Assembly (NCBI RefSeq): GCF_021390935.1
Contig: NZ_JAJPUI010000001.1
Span: 1 to 64,000, forward strand
Length of the DNA: 64,000 nucleotides
Direction of reading: 5' to 3'
From: Streptomyces sp. CC228A
Lineage (GTDB): Bacteria > Actinomycetota > Actinomycetes > Streptomycetales > Streptomycetaceae
Shown: one piece after another, positions 62,690 to 64,000 of the stretch
Layout: the number at the start of each line of letters is the position of its first letter
How positions within the stretch are numbered: the first letter of the stretch is position 1
Made by a program: the position numbers and the translations under genes
The notes under the pieces: model-generated
Databases searched by the model: none
What the model saw: only the letters and a program-made list of their open reading frames with translations
Told to the model about the DNA's origin: nothing

Positions 62690-64000
62690 CGCAGCTCGCA
62701 CCGGCGGGTGGGGAGGTGCGCGGAGGAGCCGCCGCCGTCGGCCGCGGGCTCGGTGGAGACCCTGACGTGCCAGTAGCAGGCGGTGCTCCGGAAGGCGTGG
62801 TCCACGGTCAGGGTGTAGCGGGTGGAGCCGCTGTACCGGTAGGTGCGGGTGGCGCCGTCCTGCGTCGTGGCGCCGCCGAGGCCGTCGCTCGCCGCCCAGG
62901 TGACGGTGAGGACGACGGGGCCTGGGCCGTCGGTGGCGATGTCGACGGTGGCGGTGGCGGTGGTGCGGCCCGTCTGGCGGAAGCCGCTGACGGTGGCGGC
63001 CTTGACGCGGGGCGGCGCCGGTGCGGTCGGGGCCTCGGGCTCCGCGGTCCCGCCGGGCCGCTGCGGGGTGGCGGAGGGTGACGGGCCCGTGCCGGGGGAC
63101 GGCGGTGCGAGGGTGGACGGGCCGCCGGACACGGCGGGGGACGGGCCGGGGCCCCCGGGCTCCGCCGGGTCGCCGGTGCCGGGCGTGCCGGGGCCGCCCG
63201 GGGACGGGGGCTGGTGCGGGCCGGGGCTGTCCTCCCCGCGCCGCCCGGGCTCGCCGGGCCCGAGGGGCTGCCCGGCGCGGACGGGGAGGCGGCGGACGGG
63301 GAAGCTGCGGCGGACGGGGCAGGGACCGGCCCCGCCGGTGCGGCGCCGACCGGGGCGACGCTGGTCGTGGCGGCGGCGGCCGGGAGCGCGGGGCCGCCGG
63401 AGGCGGTCCCGGCGGGCGCGGGTGCGACGAGAACGAGCAGTGCCAGCAGCAGGACCGCGCACAGGGCGCCGATGGCGGGGCCGTTCGGCAGCCACGACTG
63501 CCACCCGGCCGCGTCGCCGGGGCCGAACGCGGTGGAGGCGACGTCGGTCGCGCTCTCGGCCCGGTCGCCCGCCGAGGGGAACAGCAGCGGCAGCAGTGCG
63601 GCCAGGGCGGCCAGCCTGCCCCGGCCGCGCTCCTCCCACGCGGGTCCGTACGCGGCCGCGGCGAGCCGCTCCAGCTCCGCCACGAACGCCGCCGCCTCCC
63701 GGGGCCGGTCCTCCGGGGCCTTGGCCAGGCCGGCGCGCACCAGGGGCAGGAGCGGCGCGGGCACGCCCTCCTCGGGGACGGGGTCCTCCAGGTGGCGCAG
63801 GGCCAGTTCGGCGAAGTTCCCGGCGGTGAAGGGCTTGCGGCCGGTGAGGCACTCGTAGAAGGTCGCGGTCGCGGCGTACACGTCGGCGGCGGGCGAGGCG
63901 GGAGCGCCGGCCCACTGCTCGGGAGCCATGTACGCGGGGGTCCCGGCGGCCGGGCCGGTGGCGCCGTGCCCCGCGGCGATCCCGAAGTCGACGAGCTTCG
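62686..64000 (-). pseudogene. Ser/Thr protein kinase with extracellular beta-sandwich (partial; frame broken)
   Basis: The 5' end lies beyond the window. The visible part starts KLVDFGIAAGHG with the DFG motif, followed by TPAYMAPEQWAG and the C-lobe ending DRPREAAAFVAELERL. A single membrane helix (IGALCAVLLLALLVLVAP) leads to a Pro/Ser/Gly linker. In the frame reached by adding one base to the C run at 63234-63237 comes an extracellular domain (VKAATVSGFRQTGRTTATATVDIATDGPGPVVLTVTWAAS...CYWHVRVSTEP) of Ig-like type. This is the Hanks-type receptor kinase layout of actinobacteria. The break falls in the low-complexity linker, so an assembly error is likely. Confidence 0.85.

Overview
The window is very GC-rich actinobacterial DNA with strong third-codon GC bias. 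A complete cvnABCD conservon, a rodlin, a CYP158A-like P450, a streptogrisin-type protease, a CebR operator and a selinadiene-type terpene synthase all point to Streptomyces. I see no tRNA, rRNA, CRISPR array, phage genes or transposase.

Layout. 1-7.5 kb: end of a methyltransferase, a multidomain SpoIIE-type phosphatase and small actinomycete proteins (DUF5954, two DUF2795-like genes, a membrane protein). 7.8-15.3 kb: a sugar locus with a PfkB kinase, two ABC permeases, a binding lipoprotein, a LacI regulator and a divergent GH32 hydrolase; no ABC ATPase is present. 15.5-38 kb: a large hypoxia/dormancy-type stress island resembling the DevR/DosR regulon of Mycobacterium and the OsdR regulon of Streptomyces. 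It holds a DevS-like GAF kinase, a DevR-like regulator, four universal stress proteins, three CBS-BON proteins (a fourth is at 57 kb), nicotinate phosphoribosyltransferase, an Acg-type nitroreductase, two PNPOx-fold proteins, PPDK, an SDR and a flavohaemoglobin. A GC-rich near-palindrome (about AGGGCCGNNCGGNCC) recurs in the intergenic regions of these genes. 38-43.3 kb: a P450, then a CstR-like repressor facing a persulfide dioxygenase/rhodanese plus TauE operon, with three matching operators. 43.4-50.5 kb: P450 plus selinadiene synthase, then a conservon with its P450. 50.8-57 kb: unknown genes, a rodlin, a CYP158-like P450 and a streptogrisin-like protease. 57-64 kb: CBS-BON, a CebR-controlled GH5 cellulase, an MFS exporter, and a Ser/Thr kinase that runs off the end.

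A major caveat is frame integrity. About twenty apparent single-base indels, mostly one base lost in a short G or C run, break fifteen otherwise conserved genes, and two genes also carry in-frame TGA codons. Such genes are typed 'pseudogene' because their frame is broken as given. The density and G/C-run bias suggest uncorrected assembly errors rather than real decay. Their coordinates span the reconstructed gene.
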